From: Deltaproteobacteria bacterium
Lineage (GTDB): Bacteria > Myxococcota_A > UBA796 > GCA-2862545
Direction: 5' to 3'
Assembly: GCA_006226595.1 (NCBI GenBank)
Contig: SBGP01000103.1
Location: 1 to 64,000, forward strand
DNA length: 64,000 bases
In this document: in pieces, positions 25,278 through 33,279 of the stretch
Position numbering within the stretch: position 1 is the stretch's first letter
Layout of the letters: every line of letters begins with the position of its first letter
Notes under the pieces: generated by a model
What the model saw: the letters and a program-made list of their open reading frames with translations, nothing else
Told to the model about the DNA's origin: nothing
Databases searched by the model: none
Made by a program: the position numbers and the translations under genes

Positions 25278-26717
25278 TCAGCCGCCGAAGCGCCAGCCCA
25301 CGCCCAGCCAGGCGGTTCCGAGGGCTTCGCCCTGCCAGGAGCTGCCATCCGCGCGGGTTCGCTTGGGCGGAAGGCCCGCAAGGGCGCTGCCACGGATCTC
25401 GAGCTGGTCGGTGACCGGCAGGGTCAGACGGCCGCCGAGCGCCATGTGGTGCGGAAGCACGTAGCCGACCGCGATCTGCGCCTGTCGCAGGCCCACGGCG
25501 GCCATGGGCGTGGGGCGCACGCGCCAGGGGGTGCTCTCGACCAGGGTGGTGTGGTCGGCGCCCACGGGCATGGCCAGGTCCATCGCGGCGGCGAGCCGGA
25601 GGACGCCGATGTCGTACGTGATGTCGGCACCGAGGCCGATGGCCGCGGCGTTCACGGTTCCGGCCGTCGGGGCGCGGTTGATCGGGTCCACCAGGTAGAA
25701 GTCCTGGCTGCCAAACCAGCCTCCGCCGACGGCGAGTCCCACGCCCAGTCCACCGTCGCGATCCGAGGCTTCCTTCTCGGGCTTCGGGGCCTCGGGGATG
25801 GCTTCCTCGGTGACCGAACCGTCTGGACCGACGCGGAAGGCCTTGTCGGTGCTCGGGTCGACGATCAGCAAGCCACCGCGTGCAGCCATGGACTCCGCGG
25901 CAAAGCGCGGAGGTGCCGAGGGCAGGGCGCCGAGCCAACCGTCGAGGGCCGCGGGGTCCACGGCGACGACGAGGTTCTCGCGCGCGGCGGGTGCGAGCTC
26001 CAGGGTCCAGCGCTGGACGATGCGCCCGTCGATCTCGGCGTGCACGAGGTGACGCCCAGGAGGCAGCTTCACTGTGCCGGTGGCCGTGATCTCGGTGGGC
26101 CGACCGTCGACGACGAGGGTCACACCCTCGGGCACGGTGGGGGCGAGCAGCGCCGGAAGGGCGTCGCCGAGCTGGCCGCGCAGGGCCTCGTAGCGAACCC
26201 GAGAGGGCGCGTCCGCGATCTCGTAGGGCGACACCGCGCGCTCGGGCTCGAGGGCGATCGCGGCCACCCAGGGGGACGGCAGGAGCTTGGAGTCGAGGGC
26301 GACGCGGAAGTCGGCCGCCCGCTCGTCCGCCCCGAGGTCGTCTCCGAAGAAGCGGTCCACCGCGAAGCCCTGGTAGGCGAGCGCGGCGTGCAGGCGCTTG
26401 CGGTCTTCCTCGTCGCGCAGAGCACGCACCGCGGCGATCGGGACCGCCAGGGACTGCATGATCACGAGCTCGCCGTCGAGGCGCGTCTCGTATTCGCGCG
26501 CGTCGGTGAGACCTGCCTCGAGACCGGCGAGCGCCGCCTCGTCCGCGGGGCCCCAGGCGGCGTCCGTGGGGAGCAGGTCGGCGCGGGTGACCTCGGCGCC
26601 CCCCTCGACGCCGAGCACTTGCTCGCGCAGCGCGTCGCTGGGTGGCGAGAGCCACAGCACATCGTCGGCGAGCGCCGGCGCTGCGACGAGGAACAGGGCG
26701 AGCGGCATCAGTCGCAT
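25278..26717 (-). CDS. Secreted envelope protein with PEGA-like segment and predicted C-terminal beta barrel
   Basis: No firm family. The signal peptide is R-L-M-P-L-A-L-F-L-V-A-A-P-A-L-A with cleavage near residue 17. The middle contains a PEGA-like carbohydrate/peptidoglycan-associated segment (P-E-G-V-T-L-V-V-D-G-R-P then L-P-P-G-R-H-L-V-H-A). The last 160 residues alternate hydrophobic and polar residues (L-A-V-G-G-G-W-F-G, I-G-L-G-A-D-I-T-Y-D) and end W-L-G-V-G-W-R-F-G-G with a terminal aromatic, like an outer-membrane barrel. The ATG at 26717 overlaps the kinase stop by 10 nt and precedes the signal peptide exactly; 26744 would add residues before it. Likely anchors something at the cell wall. 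Confidence 0.75.
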   Translation of the reverse strand: MRLMPLALFLVAAPALADDVLWLSPPSDALREQVLGVEGGAEVTRADLLPTDAAWGPADEAALAGLEAGLTDAREYETRLDGELVIMQSLAVPIAAVRALRDEEDRKRLHAALAYQGFAVDRFFGDDLGADERAADFRVALDSKLLPSPWVAAIALEPERAVSPYEIADAPSRVRYEALRGQLGDALPALLAPTVPEGVTLVVDGRPTEITATGTVKLPPGRHLVHAEIDGRIVQRWTLELAPAARENLVVAVDPAALDGWLGALPSAPPRFAAESMAARGGLLIVDPSTDKAFRVGPDGSVTEEAIPEAPKPEKEASDRDGGLGVGLAVGGGWFGSQDFYLVDPINRAPTAGTVNAAAIGLGADITYDIGVLRLAAAMDLAMPVGADHTTLVESTPWRVRPTPMAAVGLRQAQIAVGYVLPHHMALGGRLTLPVTDQLEIRGSALAGLPPKRTRADGSSWQGEALGTAWLGVGWRFGG

Positions 26718-28288
26718 CGAAGGGCTCCGTCGGTGGGCGTGCACTTCACCTCACGCACCTCGTTCACGGTGGTCCGGCCAGTGAGCTGCTGGCCGAGGTA
26801 GGTCGCGGTGATCGCGCACGAACCGCCGCTGAACTTGCGCAGGCGCACCGCCTGGCTTCCAGTACCGGCCACGTCGCCACAGGTGACCTGCACGCTGGTC
26901 GCGTCGGTGACGACGAACATCGCCCGGTCGACGACGGCGCCACGCGTCTCGACGGGTCGAGGGCGCACAGGTCGTGGCTTCGGGGGCTCGGGAGCGGCGA
27001 TAGGCTTGGGCTCGGGCTCGGGCTCTGGTTCCGGCTCGACGACCGCCACGGGTTCGGGCTCGGCGACGACCGGCTCCGGGGTGGCGACGGGCGGGGGCTC
27101 GACCATCGGCGCGGCGATGGCTGCGGGCGCCGGCGGCGGGGCGCTCTGGCTCTGGAGCACGGCCAGACCGATGGCGGCGATTCCCGCGACGGCGGCCAGG
27201 CCGGCGCCGATGCCGACGACCAGCGCAGCGATGCCTGCCTTTCGCGTGGGGAGTTCCGTCGCTCCGTCACCCTCGTTCAGCCAGCTGTCGCCGTCGGCGG
27301 GCAGGAGCGTACTGCTCGCGGTGGCGGGCAGGCTGCCCTCCGAGAGCACGCCGGTGACGACCTCGGTCTCGACACCCAGCACGTCCCCGACAGTGGGGAC
27401 GTAGCGGCGCGAGAAGGCTGCGAGGGTCTCGCCCTCTTCGCGGCGAGCGAGCTCCGCGAGACGCGTGGACCACTCTCGCGGCTCCGGGCGGACGTCCACG
27501 TCTTCGGCGAGCCCGAGCATGAGCTCGGGGATGAGCACGTGGTCGTCGCCGAGGCGCGCCACGAGCCTGGCCTGCAGCTCGTCGAGAAAGACGGCGTGGC
27601 GCTCGGAGAGTACGGGCGTCCGGCCGATGGGCTCCCCGAGGACCAGCTCGGCGAGGGTGGCGGCGACCGCGTACATGTCGCCCTTCTGGCCGGAGTCCTC
27701 GCCGAGGATCCGCTCCGGCGCCATGTAGCGCTCCGTGCCCATGCGGTGGAGGCCGGTCTGGGCCTCGCGAGTCTCAAGGTTCACGCTCGCCACACCGAAG
27801 TCGAGTACCTTGACCTCGCCGTCGTGGGTGAGGCGCACGTTGCTCGGCTTGATGTCCCGGTGAATCACGCCCAGGGTGCCGCCGGCCCCGTCGTCAGCAT
27901 GAAATGCGGCATCGAGAGCGCTGCAGATGGCGGCGGCCACCTCGATCGCCGCCGGAGTGGGGAAGGTCTCGTCCTCCGCGGCCAGTGCGTCGATGACGCG
28001 CTCGAGGTCCGCCCCGGGCACGAAGTCCATGATCAGGGCCCAGCGCTCGTCGAGCTGGACGAGATCGAGGACCGTCACGATGTGCCGGTGAGAGAGCCGT
28101 CCAAGGATGCGCGCCTCGTCCCGGAAGCGCTTTCCGGCGTCGGCCATGCCCTCGAGTCGCGCGTGGAGGAGCTTGATGGCGACCCGCTTGCGGAAGCCCG
28201 CGCCGCTGTCCTGCTCCGCGAGGAACACCTCGCCATACGCACCGGCTCCGATGCGCTCCTGAAGGTGGAAGCGGCGTCCCTGGTTCAC
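26708..28288 (-). CDS. Transmembrane eukaryotic-type Ser/Thr protein kinase
   Basis: A Hanks-type kinase of 526 aa. The P-loop is G-A-G-A-Y-G-E-V, the ATP lysine is K39 in V-A-I-K, the catalytic loop is H-R-D-I-K-P-S-N (D145), then D-F-G (163-165) and A-P-E-R (190-193); all key residues are present. One transmembrane helix (about 351-378) is followed outside by a Pro-Glu-rich spacer (PEPEP repeats) and a small beta domain with two cysteines (V-T-C-G-D-V, G-G-S-C-A-I). This suggests a sensor facing the periplasm. The GTG at 28288 is 8 nt after the lipoprotein stop. The two PP2C proteins in the window are natural counter-enzymes. Confidence 0.93.
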   Translation of the reverse strand: MNQGRRFHLQERIGAGAYGEVFLAEQDSGAGFRKRVAIKLLHARLEGMADAGKRFRDEARILGRLSHRHIVTVLDLVQLDERWALIMDFVPGADLERVIDALAAEDETFPTPAAIEVAAAICSALDAAFHADDGAGGTLGVIHRDIKPSNVRLTHDGEVKVLDFGVASVNLETREAQTGLHRMGTERYMAPERILGEDSGQKGDMYAVAATLAELVLGEPIGRTPVLSERHAVFLDELQARLVARLGDDHVLIPELMLGLAEDVDVRPEPREWSTRLAELARREEGETLAAFSRRYVPTVGDVLGVETEVVTGVLSEGSLPATASSTLLPADGDSWLNEGDGATELPTRKAGIAALVVGIGAGLAAVAGIAAIGLAVLQSQSAPPPAPAAIAAPMVEPPPVATPEPVVAEPEPVAVVEPEPEPEPEPKPIAAPEPPKPRPVRPRPVETRGAVVDRAMFVVTDATSVQVTCGDVAGTGSQAVRLRKFSGGSCAITATYLGQQLTGRTTVNEVREVKCTPTDGALRCD

Positions 28289-28296
28289 GCGTCCGC

Positions 28297-28749
28297 CTAC
28301 TCGTCGACGATGTCGTACGCGACGATGGACTCCCAGTGCTCCAGGTCGACGCCGTCGTTGTCGGGGTCGTTGTAGTCACTGTGGTCGTTGTTCTGGAGAC
28401 TCACCCGGATGTGGACCTCGCTGACCCCGTCGAGGCTCGGCGTGGAGCCCGGCAGGTGCGTGATCGTCTCGGACAGCGAGGCCGGGGAGGCCACCTGATC
28501 GTTCTCGATCCACACGTGGTAGTGGCCCTGACCCTCGAGCGGCGGATCGCCGGTGGCTTCCTTGTCGAAGTTGAAGTTGTCGATGTCGACGACCACCAGG
28601 AACTCGACCGTGCCGTCCGCCTGACGGATCAACGGCTCGTCGGGAGGCGGGTAGAGCAGCTCGATGGTCGGCTCGAGCTCGAACGAGACTTCGTCGGGTG
28701 CTGGGCAGCCCACGAGCAGGACGAGGAGGGGCAAGGTGAGGGATCGCAT
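28297..28749 (-). CDS. Small lipoprotein of unknown function
   Basis: A 150-aa lipoprotein with lipobox L-L-V-G-C (Cys15). The mature part has G-H-Y-H-V-W-I, reminiscent of small periplasmic beta-sandwich proteins such as DUF4399, and ends in a D/N-rich stretch (N-D-P-D-N-D-G-V-D). It is the first gene of the minus-strand run that continues with the Ser/Thr kinase 8 nt later, so it may modulate or report to that kinase; that is inference from position only. The 83-nt region upstream (28750-28832) is shared with the divergent Rieske gene. Confidence 0.75.
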   Translation of the reverse strand: MRSLTLPLLVLLVGCPAPDEVSFELEPTIELLYPPPDEPLIRQADGTVEFLVVVDIDNFNFDKEATGDPPLEGQGHYHVWIENDQVASPASLSETITHLPGSTPSLDGVSEVHIRVSLQNNDHSDYNDPDNDGVDLEHWESIVAYDIVDE

Positions 28750-28832
28750 GAGTTCTCCGCGACGGGGATTGTGGCATACCCCCTCGCGCCCTGCCGGTCA
28801 CGAGGGTAGGGGACGAAGCCGGAGGAGGAAAC

Positions 28833-29282
28833 ATGGCGCTTCGCAGGCTCTTGCGACGGCTGATCACGGGACGCGAGCAAGGGCTTCGCCGTCGACTGCT
28901 GCGCCGCTTGTTTCGGGGCCTGAGCACGCCGACGCCGCCTCCTGCCGCCGAGGAGCCCGCCAAGGCGCCGGCCAACGGCACCCGCCTTGCCTCCCTCGAC
29001 GAGCTGGGCGAGGGCGAGGTGCTCGAGGTGATGCTCGACGGCGAGCCCGTGGCGCTGTGCCGCACCCCGGACGGCGTGTTCGCGGTGGACGGGACCTGTC
29101 CCCACGCCGGGGGGCCGCTCGGCGACGGTGATCTCGACGGCACGACGCTGACGTGCCCGTACCATGGCTGGGCTTTCGACGTGCGCACCGGCGAGTGCCT
29201 CATGGACGACGCGCTCACCGTGCCTCGGATCCCGGTGGAAGTGGTTGACGGTGACGTGGTCGCTCTCGACCGCGAATCGTAG
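28833..29282 (+). CDS. Rieske [2Fe-2S] protein with Arg-rich N-terminus
   Basis: A 149-aa protein with a single Rieske domain. The cluster ligands are C89/H91 in C-P-H-A-G and C108/H111 in C-P-Y-H-G-W. The domain resembles the ferredoxin components of dioxygenases and NirD-type proteins, which carry electrons in the cytoplasm. The first 30 residues are unusual: about a dozen arginines in an amphipathic pattern (RRLLRRL, LRRRLLRRLFRGL), then a Pro/Ala spacer. This could bind membrane lipid or nucleic acid, or be a poor targeting signal. No oxygenase or reductase partner is adjacent. Confidence 0.88.
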   Translation: MALRRLLRRLITGREQGLRRRLLRRLFRGLSTPTPPPAAEEPAKAPANGTRLASLDELGEGEVLEVMLDGEPVALCRTPDGVFAVDGTCPHAGGPLGDGDLDGTTLTCPYHGWAFDVRTGECLMDDALTVPRIPVEVVDGDVVALDRES

Positions 29283-29416
29283 GGCCGGCCCGCTCCGTTT
29301 CGGATCGCACTCCGAACATCGCGGCGTCCCATGGCCACCGCGAGGGGGGGCGGAAGGTCCATTGTCGGCGGTCCCCCTGGTAGAATGGGGGCACTGCGTA
29401 GCGCGATGGAGCACCC

Positions 29417-30769
29417 TTGTCCGAACTGGCAGAGCGCCTGAAGAGGCTCCACAAGGCGGTGGCCGGAGATGCCCGTCTTGTCGAGGACCTTCAGGCCCTG
29501 GAGCGCCTCGTCGAGGGGCGGGCGTTCGTGCACCTCGGTGTCGATGGGGTGATCGAGCGCTGCAGCGGTGAGGCGCGAAGTCGCTGGGGCATGGAGCCCG
29601 GCATGCGGCTCACCGACGCGTTCCTCCCGGGTCAGCGACTCGAGCGGCTGATGGCTCCTCCGTGGGCGGGGCTCGGCGAACGGTCGTTCCGAGCGCGCGC
29701 GGGTGGCTTTGCGCGCATGCGGGTGATCGGGCGGGACCTGCCCGTGTGTCTCGAGGTGGTCGATGTCACCGCGCTCAGCGCGATTCATGCCGAAGCGTCG
29801 GATCTCGAGCGCGGCGAAGCACTCGCGGGTTTTGCGGCAGCGATGGCCGCCGAGCTCGCGAACCCGGCGAGCGTCGTCGAGGGCCGCCTCGATCTCGCAC
29901 TCGCACTCCTCGAGGACCACCCGGTTCGAGGACAGCTCGAGGTGGCGATCGAGCAGGCTCGCGGCATGTCGTCGAGCGTGCGCGCGCTGCGACTGGTCGG
30001 CCACAAGGCCCTGACGACCGCGGCTCGCAGCCCCCTGGCCGAGGTCGTGTCCTCCGCGTGGGCCACCGCGGCGCCGCGACTCGCCGGCGCCGAGCTGAGT
30101 ACCGCCCTCGAGCCGGGCTTGGTGGTTGGCGCGGAGTCTGGCCCGCTCTCTCGGGCCTTGTCGCAGCTGTTCGTCGCCATCGTCGATGAGCCCAAGCGAC
30201 CGGTGAGCGTTCGCGCGAAGCAGGACAAGGACGCGGTCCTGCTCACGATCGAGCGACCCGGAGTGCTCAATGGCCCTGATCCGCTCGAGAGCCGGGGCTT
30301 TGCGCAGTCGGTCGTCCGCGGCCTGGTCGGCGGGCTCGGCGGCGAGCTGCGCTCGTCGATGGTCGGCGAGCGGCTCCGCATCGAGATCCGCTTGCCGATG
30401 CCGTCCCACAGCCGAGTGCGCGCCCGTCGCGGGACCGATGCCGTGCTCGTCGTCGGCCGGCCCGAGCTCACCGATCTACTCGCGCCGATCCTCGAGCCAG
30501 AGGGCTTCCTGCTCGAGTGGTCCGCGACTGGCGAGGACGCCATGGAGCGGCTGGGCACCGAGGAGTACGCGGGCGTCGTCGCCGAGCTGCTGCTCGACGG
30601 GTGCTCGGGGCTCGCGCTGGCTCTGGAGCAGGCGCGGCGCAACGGACCGCCGTGCGCCGTGATCGCGGGACGGAGCCTCGGACCGTTGCCCGATGGGGTG
30701 ACGGTGCTCACGCCGCCGCTCGCGCGCCACTCGTTGCTGCCGGCGCTGGGCCGCAGGGTCCGCGCCTAG
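29417..30769 (+). CDS. Hybrid histidine-kinase-like protein lacking both phosphoacceptor residues
   Basis: A 450-aa soluble protein. Residues 20-130 look PAS-like. 135-175 matches a HisKA dimerisation helix, but A-M-A-A145-E-L-A-N-P stands where active kinases have A-H-E-I-N-N-P, so the phosphorylated His is Ala. A shortened, degenerate HATPase-like region runs to 330. A receiver-like domain (340-445) has G-V-V-A-E390-L-L-L-D-G where the phosphorylated Asp should be, and V-V-G-R-P in place of the acidic pair. It is probably a binding or scaffold protein, not a phosphotransfer enzyme. The TTG start at 29417 has GGAG 5-6 nt upstream. The TAG stop lies in the end of the inverted-repeat element. 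Confidence 0.75.
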   Translation: MSELAERLKRLHKAVAGDARLVEDLQALERLVEGRAFVHLGVDGVIERCSGEARSRWGMEPGMRLTDAFLPGQRLERLMAPPWAGLGERSFRARAGGFARMRVIGRDLPVCLEVVDVTALSAIHAEASDLERGEALAGFAAAMAAELANPASVVEGRLDLALALLEDHPVRGQLEVAIEQARGMSSSVRALRLVGHKALTTAARSPLAEVVSSAWATAAPRLAGAELSTALEPGLVVGAESGPLSRALSQLFVAIVDEPKRPVSVRAKQDKDAVLLTIERPGVLNGPDPLESRGFAQSVVRGLVGGLGGELRSSMVGERLRIEIRLPMPSHSRVRARRGTDAVLVVGRPELTDLLAPILEPEGFLLEWSATGEDAMERLGTEEYAGVVAELLLDGCSGLALALEQARRNGPPCAVIAGRSLGPLPDGVTVLTPPLARHSLLPALGRRVRA

Positions 30770-30999
30770 CAGGATGCTGAAAACGCTCCCTTCGCGTTCT
30801 GGACCCGTTTCACGCCTTCGCCCGTCGTCTCGTCGGTCACGTGCTTCAGCACGCCCTACGGTGACCTTGGCCACGGGCCAAGGTCCTTTCGCCGACCCTT
30901 CGGGCCCCCTCCTCGACTTTCGAAGAATCGCTTCACGACCGACCGAATGCGCAAAACGGCCCTCAGACCGCTCGGTCCGACTTTTCAGCAGCCTGCTAG
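30766..30999. mobile_element. MITE-like element, 234 bp, with 18-bp inverted ends (CTAG)
   Basis: The left end CTAGCAGGATGCTGAAAA (30766-30783) and the right end TTTTCAGCAGCCTGCTAG (30982-30999) are inverted repeats with one mismatch in 18. Both outermost tetramers are CTAG, which can be read as a duplicated 4-bp target site of the kind made by IS5-type elements. Inside are a perfect 10-bp stem with a 3-nt loop (30863-30885) and a second small stem (30839-30852). No transposase fits in 234 bp, so it would be non-autonomous. I recall similar gcaggctgctgaaaa ends scattered in other bacterial genomes. It sits exactly at the stop of the preceding gene. Confidence 0.7.
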
Positions 31000-31015
31000 G
31001 GAACACCTGAGCACG

Positions 31016-31037
31016 AAAAGCCCGCCGAAGCGGGCTC
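31016..31037 (-). terminator. Rho-independent terminator of rpmB
   Basis: On the minus strand AGCCCGC - TTCG - GCGGGCT is followed by TTTCG. It is a 7-bp perfect stem with a stable UUCG tetraloop, 40 nt after the rpmB stop. Confidence 0.85.
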
Positions 31038-31076
31038 TCGTGGTGGCCTTCGGCGCCGGAGCGCCGAGGGTCGAAC

Positions 31077-31313
31077 TTAGAAGCGGCTCAGGTCGAGGCC
31101 GGCCTCGGCGGCGAAGACCTCGAGGCCCTTCTTGTCGATGGTGCGCAGGGCACGGGTCGACACGCGAAGGGTCACGAAGCGCTCACCGGCGGCCCACCAC
31201 ACGCGCTTGGCCTGCAGGTTGGGGAGCTGGCGCTTCTTCGTCTTGATGTTCGAGTGGGAGACCTTGTTCGCCACGTTCGGGCGCTTGCCGGTCATGATGC
31301 ACTTGCGAGCCAT
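31077..31313 (-). CDS. rpmB: 50S ribosomal protein L28
   Basis: The 78-aa protein starts A-R-K-C-I-M-T-G-K-R-P and has the typical H-S-N-I-K-T-K-K-R and K-R-V-W-W segments and the final T-I-D-K-K-G-L-E. Only one of the four zinc-site cysteines is kept (Cys4), so it is the zinc-free (C-) form. Length matches the family. The frame remains open upstream to 31436, but the ATG at 31313 gives the conserved start. It is followed by a clear terminator, so it is expressed as a single gene or as the end of a short unit. rpmG, often adjacent, is not here. Confidence 0.95.
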   Translation of the reverse strand: MARKCIMTGKRPNVANKVSHSNIKTKKRQLPNLQAKRVWWAAGERFVTLRVSTRALRTIDKKGLEVFAAEAGLDLSRF

Positions 31314-31460
31314 GGGGTGCTCCGAGACGGCGGCCAGCCGCCGAGAAGGGAAGTCAGCCAAGGGGCCACGGGGTGGGCGCTCGGCTGACGAGCAAAGATG
31401 ACGGCCGCGTTTAACGGCCCGCTCGCAGAACTGCAAGCGTCGGGGGCATTCCGGCGCGTC

Positions 31461-31631
31461 CTAGAGGTGGAAGTCGATCTCCACCGAACCGGTGTCCGGG
31501 CGGTCGTCACGGGGACGCTCGCGCTCGGGCGGCGGCGGCATCGGGCGCTCGGGTCGGAGCGGCACGCGCTCCTCACGGCGAGCGCGCTCACGGTCGCGGC
31601 GAATGCGGTCGATGATGAAGGCGTCGAGCAT
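31461..31631 (-). CDS. Small charged protein of 56 aa, unknown function
   Basis: Reading the minus strand from the ATG at 31631 (GGGAGG five nt before it) gives L-D-A-F-I-I-D-R-I-R-R-D, then Arg/Glu-rich helix, then Pro-rich P-M-P-P-P-P-E-R, and ends S-V-E-I-D-F-H-L with a TAG at 31463-31461. The start helix, proline break and short I-D-F tail resemble small conserved proteins seen in many proteobacteria with no known role. The strong ribosome site and codon-like GC pattern support a real gene. It lies between rpmB and the DUF2520 gene, all on the same strand. Confidence 0.6.
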   Translation of the reverse strand: MLDAFIIDRIRRDRERARREERVPLRPERPMPPPPERERPRDDRPDTGSVEIDFHL

Positions 31632-31689
31632 CGGGCCTCCCTGAACTAAGGATAGACACCGCTTTGACGCGCGACAAGCAGCATCTCTT

Positions 31690-32451
31690 TCACTCGTCTG
31701 GAGGGTCGGTGTCTCCTTGCGTTTCGCGAATAGGAGAATTTGCGGAAATCAGGCTCAGCGCGCGCATGTTCAGGGCGTCGTACAGTTCGCGTTGCACGAC
31801 GAGTCCCGCATCGTTGAGCGCGCGGCGATGATTCTCGATGACTGCGTGATCCCCTCGGGCGACGGGTCCGGTGAGAGCGCGGGAGGGATCGGGTACGGCG
31901 TTCGCCAGCGACCGAAGGGCGAGGGGAGCGAGGACCCCCGCCGCCTCCTCGCGCGGCACGCCGGCGGCGACGAGCACCTCGCAGGCCTCGGCGAGGAGCA
32001 CGGTCGCGAAGTTGCCCGCCATCACCGCGGCTGCGTGGTAGAGCCGACGGTCGCCGGGCACCACCAGCGGGCGCATGCCGAGGCGCTCGGCGAGCTCGCG
32101 GCCAATGGTCAGCGCCTCGGGGTCGCCGGCGAGCGCGGCGGTCACCCCCGTCAGGTCCGGCAGGCCGACTTCCGGTCCGGGAAACGTCATCAAGGGATGG
32201 AAGCTGCCCGCGGGGTGGTGGGGATGCAGCACCGCGACCTCGGTGGCACCAGAGCAGTGCAACACCGGCGTGCCCTCGGGCAGGTCGCGAATCGTGCGGA
32301 TGGCCGCATCGGGAACCGTGAGCAGCACGGCGTCGGTGTCGGCGTCGATCGGCGCGCCACGCCCGAGAAGACGGACCTCGACACCGACTCGGGGAAGGAG
32401 CTGCGCGAGGGAGCGGCCGAGGCGACCGGGGCCGACGAGGGTGATGTGCAT
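31690..32451 (-). CDS. Rossmann-like plus DUF2520 domain protein (putative dehydrogenase)
   Basis: A 253-aa NAD(P)-binding protein. The nucleotide motif is I-T-L-V-G-P-G-R-L-G (3-12), followed by V-L-L-T-V-P-D and the H-C-S-G pattern seen in F420-dependent NADP reductase-like and pyrroline-carboxylate-like folds. G-S-F-H-P-L-M-T-F and the C-terminal helical domain with Y-H-A-A-A-V-M-A-G-N identify the Rossmann/DUF2520 family, whose substrate is not established. In other genomes this family often sits near pantothenate synthesis genes; that context is absent here. It is transcribed divergently from the crotonase gene with 54 nt between starts. Confidence 0.85.
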   Translation of the reverse strand: MHITLVGPGRLGRSLAQLLPRVGVEVRLLGRGAPIDADTDAVLLTVPDAAIRTIRDLPEGTPVLHCSGATEVAVLHPHHPAGSFHPLMTFPGPEVGLPDLTGVTAALAGDPEALTIGRELAERLGMRPLVVPGDRRLYHAAAVMAGNFATVLLAEACEVLVAAGVPREEAAGVLAPLALRSLANAVPDPSRALTGPVARGDHAVIENHRRALNDAGLVVQRELYDALNMRALSLISANSPIRETQGDTDPPDE

Positions 32452-32505
32452 GTCGGCCGGGTATCACAGCGTCGGCGGCGTGCTAGCGTCCCGGCGGGAG
32501 GCGCT

Positions 32506-33279
32506 GTGTCGCTAGTGCTCATCGACTGCCACGAGGGTGTGGCCACGCTCACGTTGAACCGTCCGGAGCGGCGTAATGCGCTGTCCGGAGCCCTGGTCGA
32601 GTCCATTCACGAGGCCCTCGACGAGGTCGAGAAGGATCCCGAGGTCCGCGCCGTCGTCCTCACCGGCGCCGGTCGTGCCTTCTGTGCCGGCGGCGACCTC
32701 GCGGGAGGCATGGGCGGGGACTCGTTCCTGGACGGCCACCTCGGGCGTGGGCGCTACGCCGAGCTCCTGTCGCGCATGCCGCGCCTGCGCGTGCCGCTCG
32801 TGGCTGGTGTGAACGGCGATGCGCTCGGCGGTGGCCTCGGCCTCGTCGTCGGCTGTGACCTCGCCGTGGCCGATCCTGCCGCGCGCCTCGGAACCCCCGA
32901 GATCAAGGTGGGGTTGTTTCCGTGGATTATCCTCGCGGCGCTGCAGCGGCACGTGCCGCGCAAGGCGCTGGTCGAGATGGCCCTGCTCGGTGAGCGGTTC
33001 CCTGCCGACCAGGGCGTCGCGCTCGGACTGCTCAACCGACTGACCGCGCCCGGTGAAGCGCTCGCCGAAGCTCAGGAGCTCGCTGGGCGCCTCGCCTCGC
33101 GCAGCCCGGCGATCGTCGCGCTCGGCAAGTCCGCCTTCGCGCGGGTGTCGGACATGGCCTACGACGACGCGCTCGCGTACCTCCACAGCCAGCTGTCCCT
33201 GAACCTCCTCACCGAGGACGCCGCCGAGGGCATCGGGGCCTTCCTCCAGAAGCGGGAGCCCCAGTGGAAAGGCCGCTGA
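32506..33279 (+). CDS. Enoyl-CoA hydratase/isomerase (crotonase) family protein
   Basis: A 257-aa crotonase-fold protein. It has L-N-R-P-E-R-R-N-A-L (17-26), the first oxyanion-hole strand F-C-A-G-G-D-L (59-65) and the second G-D-A-L-G-G-G (104-110). The acid/base Glu equivalent to Glu164 of rat hydratase is kept (Glu132 in T-P-E-I), but the Glu144 equivalent is Gly112 (G-G-G-L-G). It is therefore likely an isomerase, thioesterase or decarboxylase-type crotonase rather than a hydratase. The GTG at 32506 has GGGAG 5 nt upstream. It overlaps the pseudo-biotin-carboxylase gene by 16 nt. Confidence 0.9.
   Translation: MSLVLIDCHEGVATLTLNRPERRNALSGALVESIHEALDEVEKDPEVRAVVLTGAGRAFCAGGDLAGGMGGDSFLDGHLGRGRYAELLSRMPRLRVPLVAGVNGDALGGGLGLVVGCDLAVADPAARLGTPEIKVGLFPWIILAALQRHVPRKALVEMALLGERFPADQGVALGLLNRLTAPGEALAEAQELAGRLASRSPAIVALGKSAFARVSDMAYDDALAYLHSQLSLNLLTEDAAEGIGAFLQKREPQWKGR

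Noticed and set aside
22474-26655. Single open frame of about 1390 codons on the minus strand
   Set aside because: Only the part from 25143 downward carries the Slt70-like protein; the upstream third is an Arg/Pro/Ala-rich frame over the real envelope protein gene at 25278-26717.
30774-31010. 78-codon open frame inside the inverted-repeat element
   Set aside because: Ser/Arg-rich, no ribosome site, ends at the element border; the region is better explained as structured non-coding DNA.
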